A stretch of 64,000 nucleotides of DNA from Oscillospiraceae bacterium (GTDB lineage: Bacteria > Bacillota > Clostridia > Oscillospirales > UBA644), in assembly GCA_015067305.1 (NCBI GenBank), contig SVMT01000002.1, forward strand, positions 62,001-126,000, given 5' to 3'. Position 1 is the first letter of the stretch. Each line of letters begins with the position of its first letter. The translations under genes and the position numbers were made by a program. Of this stretch, positions 20,058 to 30,287 are shown piece after piece. The notes beneath the pieces were generated by a model. It saw only the letters and a list, made by a program, of their open reading frames with translations. It did no database searches and was not told the origin of the DNA.

Positions 20058-20134
20058 CGCGGAGTGGAGCAGTCCGGCAGCTCGTTGGGCTCATAACCCA
20101 AAGGTCGTAGGTTCAAATCCTGCCTCCGCAACCA
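20058..20134 (+). tRNA. Initiator tRNA-fMet (anticodon CAT), CCA encoded
   Basis: C1:A72 mismatch (CGCGGAG...CTCCGCA) and three G:C pairs flanking the CTCATAA loop. Confidence 0.95.
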
Positions 20135-20139
20135 AAAAA

Positions 20140-20172
20140 ATTCCTCGGACTTGTTCCGAGGATATTTTTTAC
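20140..20172 (+). terminator. Terminator after the tRNA pair
   Basis: CCTCGGA-ACTTG-TCCGAGG followed by ATATTTTTT. Confidence 0.75.
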
Positions 20173-20290
20173 CTCTTTACATTACACTCTTCATTAATCT
20201 CTGCAAGGAAATTTTTGGGGAAATAATAAGTAATTTGGAGATTTTCATTACTATTTGGGCGGACACTTTAGCGACAGAATGGAGATTAAA

Positions 20291-21727
20291 ATGAAAAAGA
20301 CTTATGTTACTTCTATGCCAAACCACATCGGTGCTTTTCTTAAAGCCAGTAGGTGCTTTTCCTCTTTAGGTATAAATATAACGAGAGTCAGCTACAATAA
20401 AGCAGTTGACTCGCATACACTTTTTATTGATGCAGAGGGAACTGATGAACAATTAAAAAAAGCTGATGTTGAACTTGAGAAGATTGGATACTTACAAAAC
20501 GGTGGAAATAAGACAAGCGTAGTTTTAATTGAGTTTTGTCTTAAAGACGAACCTGGTAGTGTTACCAATATTTTAACATTAATTAATGACTTTAATTTCA
20601 ATATTTCATATATAAGTTCTCAGGAAAACGGAACTGATTATCAGCTATTCAAGATGGGACTATATGTTGAGGATCACGAAAAAATAACTAAATTTTTAAA
20701 AGAAGCAGAAAAGCTGTGTAAAGTCAGAATCATAGACTATAACAGTTCGGAAAAAATTTATGACAACAGCATTTTCTATAACACTTATGTACTTGGATTA
20801 TCTCAAACAATGGGATTATCCGAAGACATTCGCAAGAACTTGTTAGTTCATGTAAATCTGGCGATGCAGACACTTGATGAGCAAGGTCTATCTCCATATA
20901 GAACATTTGATAGTATAAGTAAATTCGCTGAATTACTCGGAACATATAAAAATAAAAAATTCATTCCAAGAATCAGCACGCACAAAATAACAGATAATAC
21001 CGAGATTACATTGATAGAGCCTCCATGCGGAAGCAATACAATAATAATTAAAAGTAATGAAGAATTTTTGTTTATAGACAGCGGATATGCCTGCTACAGC
21101 GAAGAAATGATTCAAATTCTGACTAAAATAGTACCCAATTTTCATACTATGAAGAAAACTGTTCTCGTAACCCATTCCGATGTTGACCATTGTGGTTTAT
21201 TACCAATCTTTGATGAAATAATAGCTTCACATAAAACAGCTCAATGTTTGAAAAATGAGTATTTCGGAAACGATGGATATAGAGAAAAAAATCCTATACA
21301 TAAACCTTATATCAATATTTGTAAGATTCTAACATCGTATACGACAGTTGATCCTAAAAAAATAACTTCATTATGGAATGATATTGAGCATTTAACAGAA
21401 CCTCTTACCCAAATAGGATTTTATGACTTTGGGGAACTTCATTTTGAAGTATATGAGGGGAAAGGCGGACATTTACCGGGAGAAATAATACTCATTGACT
21501 ATACAAATAATATTGCAATAACAGGAGATATATACATTAACGTACATGGTTTAACCGCTGAACAAGCTGAATATAACCAATATGCACCAATCCTTATGAC
21601 CTCTGTGGATACAGATCCAAAACTCTGTGCTGAAGAACGCAAGGCAATTATGCAACGTTTAGGTGTTGGAAATTGGCAGATATTTGGTTCGCACGGATTC
21701 AAGAAAGATTATTCCGTCAATATATAG
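20291..21727 (+). CDS. Tandem ACT-domain protein fused to MBL-fold hydrolase
   Basis: Two ACT-like units (aa ~1-75, ~80-155), then LVTHSDVDHCGLLPIFDEI and GHLPGEIILIDYTNNIAITGDIYIN. Confidence 0.75.
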   Translation: MKKTYVTSMPNHIGAFLKASRCFSSLGINITRVSYNKAVDSHTLFIDAEGTDEQLKKADVELEKIGYLQNGGNKTSVVLIEFCLKDEPGSVTNILTLINDFNFNISYISSQENGTDYQLFKMGLYVEDHEKITKFLKEAEKLCKVRIIDYNSSEKIYDNSIFYNTYVLGLSQTMGLSEDIRKNLLVHVNLAMQTLDEQGLSPYRTFDSISKFAELLGTYKNKKFIPRISTHKITDNTEITLIEPPCGSNTIIIKSNEEFLFIDSGYACYSEEMIQILTKIVPNFHTMKKTVLVTHSDVDHCGLLPIFDEIIASHKTAQCLKNEYFGNDGYREKNPIHKPYINICKILTSYTTVDPKKITSLWNDIEHLTEPLTQIGFYDFGELHFEVYEGKGGHLPGEIILIDYTNNIAITGDIYINVHGLTAEQAEYNQYAPILMTSVDTDPKLCAEERKAIMQRLGVGNWQIFGSHGFKKDYSVNI

Positions 21728-21846
21728 ATTCGGCACAATAACAAAAACAAAATATTTTTAAATATTATACGTAAACTATTGATATTTCACTAAAAATATT
21801 GTATTATAAATATGGTTACAAAACAACTTAAATTTAGAGGTGACTT

Positions 21847-23271
21847 ATGAGTAAAACAGTACAAGACATCCTTGAAATGATCAAGGAAAAAGACATTCAA
21901 ATGGTTGATTTCAAAATGGTCGACATCAACGGTCAATACAGACACGTTACTATTCCGGCTCAGAACTTTTCAGAGGAAACGATGAAAAACGGTATAGGAT
22001 TCGATGCTTCAAACTACGGTTATGCTGTAGTTGAAAAGAGTGACATGGTATTCATTCCTGATCCAGACACGGCGGTCATCGATCCTTTCTGCACTATTGC
22101 TACGCTGTCTATGACAGGTAATGCAATGATCATTGATACTCCGGAAAACAGACCTTTGCCCCAATACCCCAGAAACATTATCAAGGCTGCAGTTCAACAG
22201 ATGAAGGATAGTGGAATTGCCGATGAAATGTATATTCTGCCTGAATTTGAATTCTATCTTTTCGACAATGCAGGATGGGAAGTCAGCGGTAGGGAAATCA
22301 GCGCTCACGTAGATGCACAGCAGTCTTATTGGAACAGCAAAACAGAAGGTCTTGGCGTTGTAGTTCCCAAACAGAAAAACTACCACATCGCTAAACCTTT
22401 TGATATTTCATATGAATGCAGAAGTGAAATGTGTCTGCACATGAAAGACGCAGGTATTGAAATTAACTATCATCATCCCGAAGTTGCAGCTTCCGGCCAG
22501 TTTGAGATCGAACCCCAGCTCGGTGAAGTCGTTCATATGGCTGACGCTACAATGATGATCAAATACATAATCCACAATACAGCTCTTCAGTACGGAAAAA
22601 CAGCAACATTCATGCCAAAACCCATTTACGGCGAAGCAGGTAGCGGTATGCATGTTCATATGCTTCTCATGAAAGACGGTAAGCCCGTATTTTCTGACGA
22701 TAATGGCTACGCACATCTCAGCGAAACAGCTCATTATTTCATGGGTGGTCTTTTGAAACACATTGCATCACTTTGCGCTCTTACAAACCCAAGCACAAAC
22801 TCATTCAAGAGACTTGTTCCCGGATTTGAAGCTCCTGTTACAGTTGGGTATGCAACATCCAACAGAAGTGCAGTAATCAGAATCCCCGCATATGCAAAGA
22901 CTCCCGAAAAACGCAGATTTGAGCTTCGTAATCCCGATGCAACCTGCAATCCCTATTTCTGCTATGCAGCAATTCTCATGGCAGGTCTTGACGGCGTAAA
23001 GAACAAGGTCGATCCTCACGCAAACGGCTGGGGTCCCTACGATGTTAACCTTTACCACCTTCCCGAAGAAGAAAAAGCAAAACTTCAGGGATTGCCAACA
23101 TCTCTTGACGAAGCACTCAACGCACTTGAAAAGGATCACGACTACCTCACCGCAGGCGGAGTATTCCCCGAAGAGCTTATTAAAAACTTCGTTAAAACAA
23201 AACGTGAAGAATGCAGACAGATGGCGGCTATTCCTCACCCCGCAGAATACGACAAATACTTCAATCTTTAA
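21847..23271 (+). CDS. glnA: Glutamine synthetase, type I
   Basis: GFDASNYGYAVVEKSDM, GSGMHVHMLLMKDGKPVF, NPSTNSFKRLVPGFEAPV, NRSAVIRIP. Confidence 0.95.
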   Translation: MSKTVQDILEMIKEKDIQMVDFKMVDINGQYRHVTIPAQNFSEETMKNGIGFDASNYGYAVVEKSDMVFIPDPDTAVIDPFCTIATLSMTGNAMIIDTPENRPLPQYPRNIIKAAVQQMKDSGIADEMYILPEFEFYLFDNAGWEVSGREISAHVDAQQSYWNSKTEGLGVVVPKQKNYHIAKPFDISYECRSEMCLHMKDAGIEINYHHPEVAASGQFEIEPQLGEVVHMADATMMIKYIIHNTALQYGKTATFMPKPIYGEAGSGMHVHMLLMKDGKPVFSDDNGYAHLSETAHYFMGGLLKHIASLCALTNPSTNSFKRLVPGFEAPVTVGYATSNRSAVIRIPAYAKTPEKRRFELRNPDATCNPYFCYAAILMAGLDGVKNKVDPHANGWGPYDVNLYHLPEEEKAKLQGLPTSLDEALNALEKDHDYLTAGGVFPEELIKNFVKTKREECRQMAAIPHPAEYDKYFNL

Positions 23272-23285
23272 TATTCAAACAATAG

Positions 23286-23311
23286 AGACGGGTCGAAAAG
23301 ACCCGTCTTTT
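23286..23311 (+). terminator. glnA terminator
   Basis: AGACGGGTC-GAAAA-GACCCGTCT then TTT. Confidence 0.85.
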
Positions 23312-23385
23312 CTATGTGAAAGTATTGACAAAAGCATTTCGTTATGATATAATTAAGAAAATAACAAAAAGAGGAAGGATTCCCT

Positions 23386-24060
23386 TTGAAAATCACATTT
23401 CTTGGTACAGGAGCCGCAGACTGGGATTTTTACAGAGACGGACATCTTGACGGGTACAGACGAAATGCATCAGCGCTTTTAGACGATATATTTTTGATTG
23501 ACCCAGGTCCATTGGTGCTTAATGCTCTTGAAACATTTGGAAAAGATCCGAATAAAATACTCTACATTATCAATACCCACAAGCATCCCGACCACTACAA
23601 CGAAGACACAATTGAAGCCCTTAAAAACGCTAAATTCTATTACATCGCACCTGATACGGAAATCCAAATAGGAAAACACTTTATAAAGGCGTTAAAAGGA
23701 AACCATGCCACTTGCAATGAAGTAGTTCATTTTATAATTTCTGATGGCGAAAAGAAGTTATTTTACGGATTAGACAGCTCTTGGCTGATGTACAACGAAT
23801 TTCAAGCTATCAAAAATACAACTGTGGACTATGCGGTATTTGACGGAACTTTAGGTGATGTTGACGGAGATTTCAGAATATTTGAACACAATAATTTGAG
23901 AATGATTCGCGAAATGAAATTAACTCTTGAGCCCTATATAAAAAGATTCTGCCTCTCACATATGGCAAAAGAAACACATCTTCCACACAATGAACTTGCT
24001 GAACTAATGAATAAGGTTAACATCGAAACAGCTTTTGATGGTTACGAAACTGAAATATAA
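23386..24060 (+). CDS. MBL-fold metallo-hydrolase
   Basis: MKITFLGTGAADW..., INTHKHPDHYN; TTG start after GAGGAAGG. Confidence 0.82.
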   Translation: MKITFLGTGAADWDFYRDGHLDGYRRNASALLDDIFLIDPGPLVLNALETFGKDPNKILYIINTHKHPDHYNEDTIEALKNAKFYYIAPDTEIQIGKHFIKALKGNHATCNEVVHFIISDGEKKLFYGLDSSWLMYNEFQAIKNTTVDYAVFDGTLGDVDGDFRIFEHNNLRMIREMKLTLEPYIKRFCLSHMAKETHLPHNELAELMNKVNIETAFDGYETEI

Positions 24061-24097
24061 CTAAATTTTAAAAATATTCTAAAGGAGAAAACTCAAA

Positions 24098-24889
24098 ATG
24101 GACTGGAACAAAGAACTTTATGGGGAAAATGAAAAGCCTCTCGACAGGTTAGTAGATGGATACAGCTACACATCTATATTCAGAAAAATCGCATTTATCG
24201 GCGACAGCTTGTCTTCAGGAGAATTCGAAACAAGAGATGAAAACGGTAATGCTGGATATCATGATCTTTTTGAATACTCTTGGGGGCAGTACATTGCAAG
24301 AAAAAACGGTCTTACCGCGTATAACTTTTCAAGAGGCGGAATGACAGCAGTTGAATACCTTGACAGCTTTGCTGAGAATAATGGCTTCTGGAACAGAGAT
24401 AAAGCCTGTCAGGCGTATGTTATAGCACTTGGAGTAAACGATATTCTTAACTGCAATATGGACATTGGCTCTATTTCAGACATAGATGAAAATGATTACA
24501 ATAATAACAAACCCACATTTATTGGAAATTACGCGAAAATAGTCAGCAAATATAAAGAGATCGCTCCCGATGCAAAATTCTTTTTTGTAACTGTTCCAAA
24601 GGAATCATCACGCGGAGATGAAAGAAGCAACAGAGCTCTGAATCTCAATTCTGCAATCAAAGCATTGGCTGAATATTTTGAAAACGCATACCTTATAGAC
24701 CTTTATGAATACGGTCCGGACTACGATGAAAAATTCAGAGAAAAATTCTTCCTTTACGGACATCTCAATCCAATCGGATATATTTTTACAGCACGAATGA
24801 TCGACTCCTATATTGACTATATAATAAGACATAACCCCAAAGACTTCTATTGTGCAGGATTTATCAATACAGATATAAAATATAAATAA
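24098..24889 (+). CDS. SGNH/GDSL-family hydrolase
   Basis: IAFIGDSLSSGEF (block I), LGVNDILN (block III), GHLNPIGY (block V). Confidence 0.88.
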   Translation: MDWNKELYGENEKPLDRLVDGYSYTSIFRKIAFIGDSLSSGEFETRDENGNAGYHDLFEYSWGQYIARKNGLTAYNFSRGGMTAVEYLDSFAENNGFWNRDKACQAYVIALGVNDILNCNMDIGSISDIDENDYNNNKPTFIGNYAKIVSKYKEIAPDAKFFFVTVPKESSRGDERSNRALNLNSAIKALAEYFENAYLIDLYEYGPDYDEKFREKFFLYGHLNPIGYIFTARMIDSYIDYIIRHNPKDFYCAGFINTDIKYK

Positions 24890-25131
24890 TGAAAAAGATA
24901 TCAGTCAAAAAGTTGGTTGGAATTATATTATCTGTTATCGTAACAACAGTTATAATATGGATATTTTGGGCGAATACGACTCTTGAGTTAAATACTTACA
25001 AGGTCTACAATCCAAGCTCAAAGAATAATTCAACAATGATCGTCAGCAGAGGAATTAGCAACAGTTTATTTCCGTTAAGATTCAACAACAGACCTGAAGT
25101 TGCACTCATAGAATTAATAAAAGAAAAATAG
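24889..25131 (+). CDS. Small single-pass membrane protein, unknown
   Basis: TAATG overlap with upstream gene; N-terminal TM helix. Confidence 0.5.
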   Translation: MKKISVKKLVGIILSVIVTTVIIWIFWANTTLELNTYKVYNPSSKNNSTMIVSRGISNSLFPLRFNNRPEVALIELIKEK

Positions 25132-25181
25132 CAAATGTTTCCATACATGATATAAAAACACTTATAATTAGGAGAACCTAT

Positions 25182-26180
25182 ATGTGCACTTTAACCTATC
25201 CCAAAAACAACGAAATAATCGATCTCTACACACCGATTCAAAACAAATTTATTAAAAGAATCAATAAATTCGGTACAGAATCTGCTTTGGAATGGTTACT
25301 TACTGTGAAAAATGGAATAGAAAGATCCCACCCACAAGATATAAACTTTAAATGGTGTGATAACAATTCTAGCGAATATATTTTTGAATTGAGTAAAAAC
25401 CAATATTTCAACGAACCAATAATAATGAAAACAAAAGATTCATGCTGTACTATAACAAATCTTGAAAATGGGACACGCTATTATTGGAGAGTCAATAACA
25501 GCAAATACAACACCTTTACAACAAAAGAAAAAAGTCAAAGGTTCATAAAAATTGGCGGATTACTTAATGTAAGAGATATCGGTGGAAAAAATATCAGACA
25601 AGGATTGATATACAGAGGCTCAGAGCTAGACTGCAAATTCAATATTACAGAAGAAGGAAAGCATACTTTCTGTAAAGAACTTGGAATCAAAACAGATCTC
25701 GACTTACGTTTTGAACCCCATGAACATGTAAATGATTCACCAGCCGGCGAAAGTGTTACTTTGCGAAAGATTAAATACAGACCTTATATGGAAATTTTCG
25801 AAGAACAATACAGAAAGAATATCTGCGCAATAATGGAGCTTTTTGCTGATAAATCAAATTATCCTATCTATATTCATTGTATGGGTGGAGCCGATAGAAC
25901 GGGAATGATAGCGATATATCTGAGAGCCATTGCAGGGGAATCTGAAAATGATATACATCTTGACTACGAACTTACAGGTCTCTCGACCTATGGTGCAGGA
26001 GCTTCAGAAGGAGCAGACGGTTTCAGGAGCAGAAACAACTGTTATTATAAAGAGTTTATCTCAGCACTTGACAAATTTGCACCATCAAAAACTTTAAACG
26101 AAAAAGTTATAGGTTTTCTTAAAGACTGCGGAGTTTCTCAAAACTGTATTGATACTATTTATTCTATAATTAAAGCCTAA
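25182..26180 (+). CDS. Tyrosine-protein phosphatase (Y_phosphatase3-like)
   Basis: NVRDIGGKNIRQGLIYRGSEL and P-loop HCMGGADRTGMIAIYLRAI. Confidence 0.88.
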   Translation: MCTLTYPKNNEIIDLYTPIQNKFIKRINKFGTESALEWLLTVKNGIERSHPQDINFKWCDNNSSEYIFELSKNQYFNEPIIMKTKDSCCTITNLENGTRYYWRVNNSKYNTFTTKEKSQRFIKIGGLLNVRDIGGKNIRQGLIYRGSELDCKFNITEEGKHTFCKELGIKTDLDLRFEPHEHVNDSPAGESVTLRKIKYRPYMEIFEEQYRKNICAIMELFADKSNYPIYIHCMGGADRTGMIAIYLRAIAGESENDIHLDYELTGLSTYGAGASEGADGFRSRNNCYYKEFISALDKFAPSKTLNEKVIGFLKDCGVSQNCIDTIYSIIKA

Positions 26181-26194
26181 AATGAGGAATCAAC

Positions 26195-26965
26195 ATGACT
26201 GAGAACAACACAACCTCAACCTCGCCACAATATATCAGTGAGATCAGATTTAAAGGTAACATCGAAACGAAATCATATCTTTCAAATCTTCCTATCGTAA
26301 AGTTTCTTTCCCAAAATAAAAATCTCAGATTTAATAAAAGCGTAACCTTTTTCGTTGGTGAAAACGGAACAGGGAAGTCAACCTTGCTTGAAGCAATAGC
26401 TGTGGCTTACGGTTTTAATCCCGAAGGAGGAACAGTCAATTTCAATTTTTCCACAAACGCCACTCATTCCGATCTTTGGAAAAATCTGACGCTTGTAAAA
26501 CGGGAATATCCCAAGGATGGATTTTTTCTAAGGGCTGAGAGCCTCTACAACGTCGCCACAAACATAGACGAACTTGACAGCATTCCATCATACGGAGGGA
26601 AAATAATCTCAAGCTACGGCGGTATATCACTTCATAATCAATCCCATGGAGAAAGTTTTCTGTCAATCGTCAAAAACAGATTCGGAGGAAAAGGTCTTTA
26701 TATTCTTGACGAACCTGAAGCAGCACTTTCACCTATGAAATTGATGACTCTTATGGTCAGAATCAACGATCTCGTAAAGGACAACTCTCAGTTTATAATT
26801 GCTACTCATTCACCAATACTGATGACTTTCCCTGATTCTGAAATTATTGAATTTACTCAAAATGGAATAAGTCGCGTAGAATACAGAGAAACCGAGCATT
26901 ACAGAATTACAAAAAGTTTTTTGGATGATCCGGAGAGAATGCTCAGATATCTGCTTCAAGAATAA
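26195..26965 (+). CDS. AAA-family ATPase (ABC-like, COG3910 type)
   Basis: VTFFVGENGTGKSTLLEAIA, HGESFLSI, LYILDEPEAALSP, FIIATHSPILM. Confidence 0.88.
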   Translation: MTENNTTSTSPQYISEIRFKGNIETKSYLSNLPIVKFLSQNKNLRFNKSVTFFVGENGTGKSTLLEAIAVAYGFNPEGGTVNFNFSTNATHSDLWKNLTLVKREYPKDGFFLRAESLYNVATNIDELDSIPSYGGKIISSYGGISLHNQSHGESFLSIVKNRFGGKGLYILDEPEAALSPMKLMTLMVRINDLVKDNSQFIIATHSPILMTFPDSEIIEFTQNGISRVEYRETEHYRITKSFLDDPERMLRYLLQE

Positions 26966-26986
26966 TGTTTCAAAGGAGTATAAGGA

Positions 26987-28567
26987 ATGAATACGATAAA
27001 ACTTTCAGATTTCAAACGCGAAAATGACACGGAAACATTTGCTACGGCAATGAATTATATGAAAGAACATCCGAAAACCACATTGATCGTTGAACCTGGA
27101 ATATATAACATAACAACAGAACAGGCGAGAGCAGCTCAAACGGCAGTAATGAACGGAGATTTTGGTGATAATCCAGAAAAAACAATGTTCAACCCTGACT
27201 ATAAATATTCCAGAGGAATCTCTTTTGAATGTCAAAAGGGAAGTACAATCATCGCATACGGAGTAACACTCATAATCGACGGGTTTATGGAGCCTATATC
27301 AATTACCGGTTGCGAAGATATTGAAATTCAAGGAATTACTATAGACCACAAGAGAAAACCGTACTCAAAAGGTATAGTAACAACTATATCAGAACCTGAT
27401 GAAAACGGAACATGCAAATATGTCGTAAAGCTTAATAAGTCATGTCCTATCACAGAAAGAACTCCAATAAATTTGAGGTGCGCCTTTTTTAATTCAAGCG
27501 AAGATCAAGTCATCAGAGCGAAACCTAAAGCAGAATTTGTAAACACATACGAAATACTTCTTTCAATGCAAAAAAATGATCGAATACATGTTGGAACGGA
27601 GTATTACACCATACATACTTACCATTCAAGACCTGCAATTTTGCTCGAACGGTGCAAAAATATTAGCCTCACAAATGTAACTATCCATTCTCAGCCGGGA
27701 ATGGGAATTGTAGGTAACAGGAGTGAAAATGTTTTACTTTCAGGCTTATCCGTCATACCGTCTGCAGGTGACCGATGGTCAACAAATACAGATGCGACAC
27801 ATTTCACATCAATGAAAGGAACGCTCAGATACGAAAACTGCAGATTTGAGGGACAAGGTGATGACTCTTCAAACGTCCATACATATTATCACGCAATAAC
27901 AGAAAAAGAATCTGACACTGTATGTACGATACAAGAAAAGACACCAAGCGGAACCCATGCTCAAACGCTTGATTATCCCGATGAGGGAGATACACTTGAA
28001 CTGACCGATATAAACACATTACAGACAATAGATAAATTCAAAGTGCTGAATGTATACCCAAATCATAATAAAATGAACTGCAAAGTAGTATTGGATCATC
28101 CTTTACCGTCCAATACAGAAAACCTTGTATTTGCTGATATAACGAGACTTCCGAGACTTGAACTGATAAATTGCTATGCCGAAAAACATTTCGCAAGAGG
28201 TTTTCTGGTAAAATGCAGAGAGGCACTAATCGAGGGAAATACCTTCAAAAATATTTCACTTGCGGGAATTGAAGCGGCCGCTGAATCATATTGGTATGAA
28301 GGTGTCACACCGTCAAATATTGTTATAAGAAGAAACCGCATAGTTAATTGCGGACTGGGTATTCTTGTAAAATCCGACTGTAAAAATCCGAAAGGGCAGA
28401 GCATTTTCAACATAACGGTCGAAGATAATCTGATAGATTGTCCAGATGCTGAATACGGAATATACGCAAAAAATATTGATGGATTGACCATTAAGAGAAA
28501 TAAAATAGCGGTAAAAGGAACAGACATAGAGTGTGTAGACTGTGTAAATGTAAAGAAAGAGGTTTAA
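26987..28567 (+). CDS. Right-handed beta-helix protein, GH110 alpha-1,3-galactosidase-like
   Basis: STNTDATHFTSMKGTLRYENCRFEGQGDDSSNVHTYY; beta-helix repeats. Confidence 0.78.
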   Translation: MNTIKLSDFKRENDTETFATAMNYMKEHPKTTLIVEPGIYNITTEQARAAQTAVMNGDFGDNPEKTMFNPDYKYSRGISFECQKGSTIIAYGVTLIIDGFMEPISITGCEDIEIQGITIDHKRKPYSKGIVTTISEPDENGTCKYVVKLNKSCPITERTPINLRCAFFNSSEDQVIRAKPKAEFVNTYEILLSMQKNDRIHVGTEYYTIHTYHSRPAILLERCKNISLTNVTIHSQPGMGIVGNRSENVLLSGLSVIPSAGDRWSTNTDATHFTSMKGTLRYENCRFEGQGDDSSNVHTYYHAITEKESDTVCTIQEKTPSGTHAQTLDYPDEGDTLELTDINTLQTIDKFKVLNVYPNHNKMNCKVVLDHPLPSNTENLVFADITRLPRLELINCYAEKHFARGFLVKCREALIEGNTFKNISLAGIEAAAESYWYEGVTPSNIVIRRNRIVNCGLGILVKSDCKNPKGQSIFNITVEDNLIDCPDAEYGIYAKNIDGLTIKRNKIAVKGTDIECVDCVNVKKEV

Positions 28568-28572
28568 ACTTT

Positions 28573-28935
28573 ATGGGTTTTTGGATATATATGACTTGCA
28601 TGACGTGCTTGCTTCCAATAACGATGATATGCTTCGGAAGATATTTCATAAAAACAGCCCCTAAAAAAATCAATTATACTTTTGGTTACAGAACTTCAAG
28701 ATCAATGAAAAGTGAAAGTACATGGGTATTTGCCCACAAATACTGTGGCCGAATTTGGTTTATATGTGGGATTATATCCCTGATATCATCACTTGCAATT
28801 ATGTTTTTTGTTTTTGGAAAAGATACTGATACTGTTGGATGCGTAGGTGCAGCCTGCATGTTTTTACCAATAACAAAAATAATCATATCAATTATTGCAA
28901 CTGAAAAAGCTTTAAAGAAAAATTTTGATAATTAA
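28573..28935 (+). CDS. SdpI-family membrane protein
   Basis: NYTFGYRTSRSMKSESTWVFAHKYCGRIWF characteristic segment. Confidence 0.78.
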   Translation: MGFWIYMTCMTCLLPITMICFGRYFIKTAPKKINYTFGYRTSRSMKSESTWVFAHKYCGRIWFICGIISLISSLAIMFFVFGKDTDTVGCVGAACMFLPITKIIISIIATEKALKKNFDN

Positions 28936-28963
28936 GCAATTTAAATTATAGAGGAGAAAAAAC

Positions 28964-29812
28964 ATGAGATATCAATTTTTAAGATTTCCCGGCGGAAAAG
29001 CAAAAGCATTAACATTCAGCTACGATGACGGATGTAGTGAAGACTTAAGATTCGCAGATACATTGACAAAATACGGATTAAAAGGAACATTCAATTTAAA
29101 CAGCGTAGAAATGAAAAAGGAATTGAGTGTTGAGGATATTGAAGAGCATATTCTTTCAAAAGGTCATGAGGTCGCAGTACACGGATATTTCCACAGAGCA
29201 AACGGAACACTGAGAAGCATTGAAGGAATACAGGATGTTCTCAACTGCAGACTCGAACTTGAAAAAACATTTGGCAGAATTATCCGAGGAATGGCATACC
29301 CCGATACAGGCATCACAAGGTTCCACAATGGTTCTTCATATGAAAAGGCAAAACAATACCTCACAGAGTTAGATATCGCCTATGTACGCACTCTGGGCGG
29401 TGACAACAACAGTTTCACACTTCCGACTGACTGGCACGCATGGATGCCTACAGCCCACCATAACAATCCCAACATTTTGGAATACCTTGATGAATTCGTC
29501 AATATGGATATGTCCACAAACGTATACGCTCCGATGAGATATCCGAGACTTTTCTATATCTGGGGCCACAGTTTTGAATTCCCCATAAGAAACAACTGGG
29601 AACATCTCGATGCGATCTGCGAAAAAGTTGCAAACAACAATGAAATATGGTTCGCCACCAACATTGAAATTTACGATTACGTAAAAGCCTATGAATCCCT
29701 CATATATAGCGCGAACGGAAAAATAATTTACAACCCGACACTCATAACAGTCTGGTTCGATATTGACGGCAAGCTTTATATGATAAAACCGGGTGAAACA
29801 CTTAAAGTATAA
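28964..29812 (+). CDS. Polysaccharide deacetylase-family protein
   Basis: KALTFSYDDGCSEDLRFADTLTKYGLKGTFNLNS, EVAVHGYFHR, GMAYPDTGI. Confidence 0.88.
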   Translation: MRYQFLRFPGGKAKALTFSYDDGCSEDLRFADTLTKYGLKGTFNLNSVEMKKELSVEDIEEHILSKGHEVAVHGYFHRANGTLRSIEGIQDVLNCRLELEKTFGRIIRGMAYPDTGITRFHNGSSYEKAKQYLTELDIAYVRTLGGDNNSFTLPTDWHAWMPTAHHNNPNILEYLDEFVNMDMSTNVYAPMRYPRLFYIWGHSFEFPIRNNWEHLDAICEKVANNNEIWFATNIEIYDYVKAYESLIYSANGKIIYNPTLITVWFDIDGKLYMIKPGETLKV

Positions 29813-29821
29813 ATAAAAACA

Positions 29822-29856
29822 GGATCCGCACAAATTTTTAAATGCGGATCCCATTT
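29822..29856. terminator. Bidirectional terminator between convergent genes
   Basis: GGATCCGCA...TGCGGATCC stem. Confidence 0.7.
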
Positions 29857-29857
29857 C

Positions 29858-30268
29858 TTATTCAGAAACAAAAATTATATCTCCTGCGTGATATATCTCC
29901 ATAAAACACTCATAAAAACATTTATTAGCAGTCAGATAACCATCTAACTTAAGACGATTATACCCATATGTTATATCATATATTGAAAATCCAAAAACTT
30001 TATAGGAACCAATAAAATCTTTCAAGTACATTTTCTTTCCGGAAAAAGGACCTATATTCCCATTTCCATCAAGCAAATACACATAACAAAAGTCCCAATC
30101 AATATTTTTCACCTCAATATAACCATCAATTTGAGAATATGGCGGGGAAGTCTTGACCATTCCTGATTGAGTCATTAAACACAGATCATTACCGTCAACT
30201 TTAATCTTATTGAGGTTCATATCATGAAGGCCGAAAGGAGGCTCATTAAATTTATAAGTATTTTTCAA
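29858..30268 (-). CDS. Hypothetical protein
   Basis: Intact 136-aa ORF without convincing opposing ORF; no family recognised. Confidence 0.55.
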   Translation of the reverse strand: MKNTYKFNEPPFGLHDMNLNKIKVDGNDLCLMTQSGMVKTSPPYSQIDGYIEVKNIDWDFCYVYLLDGNGNIGPFSGKKMYLKDFIGSYKVFGFSIYDITYGYNRLKLDGYLTANKCFYECFMEIYHAGDIIFVSE

Positions 30269-30287
30269 TATCCATTTCTCCTTGATC

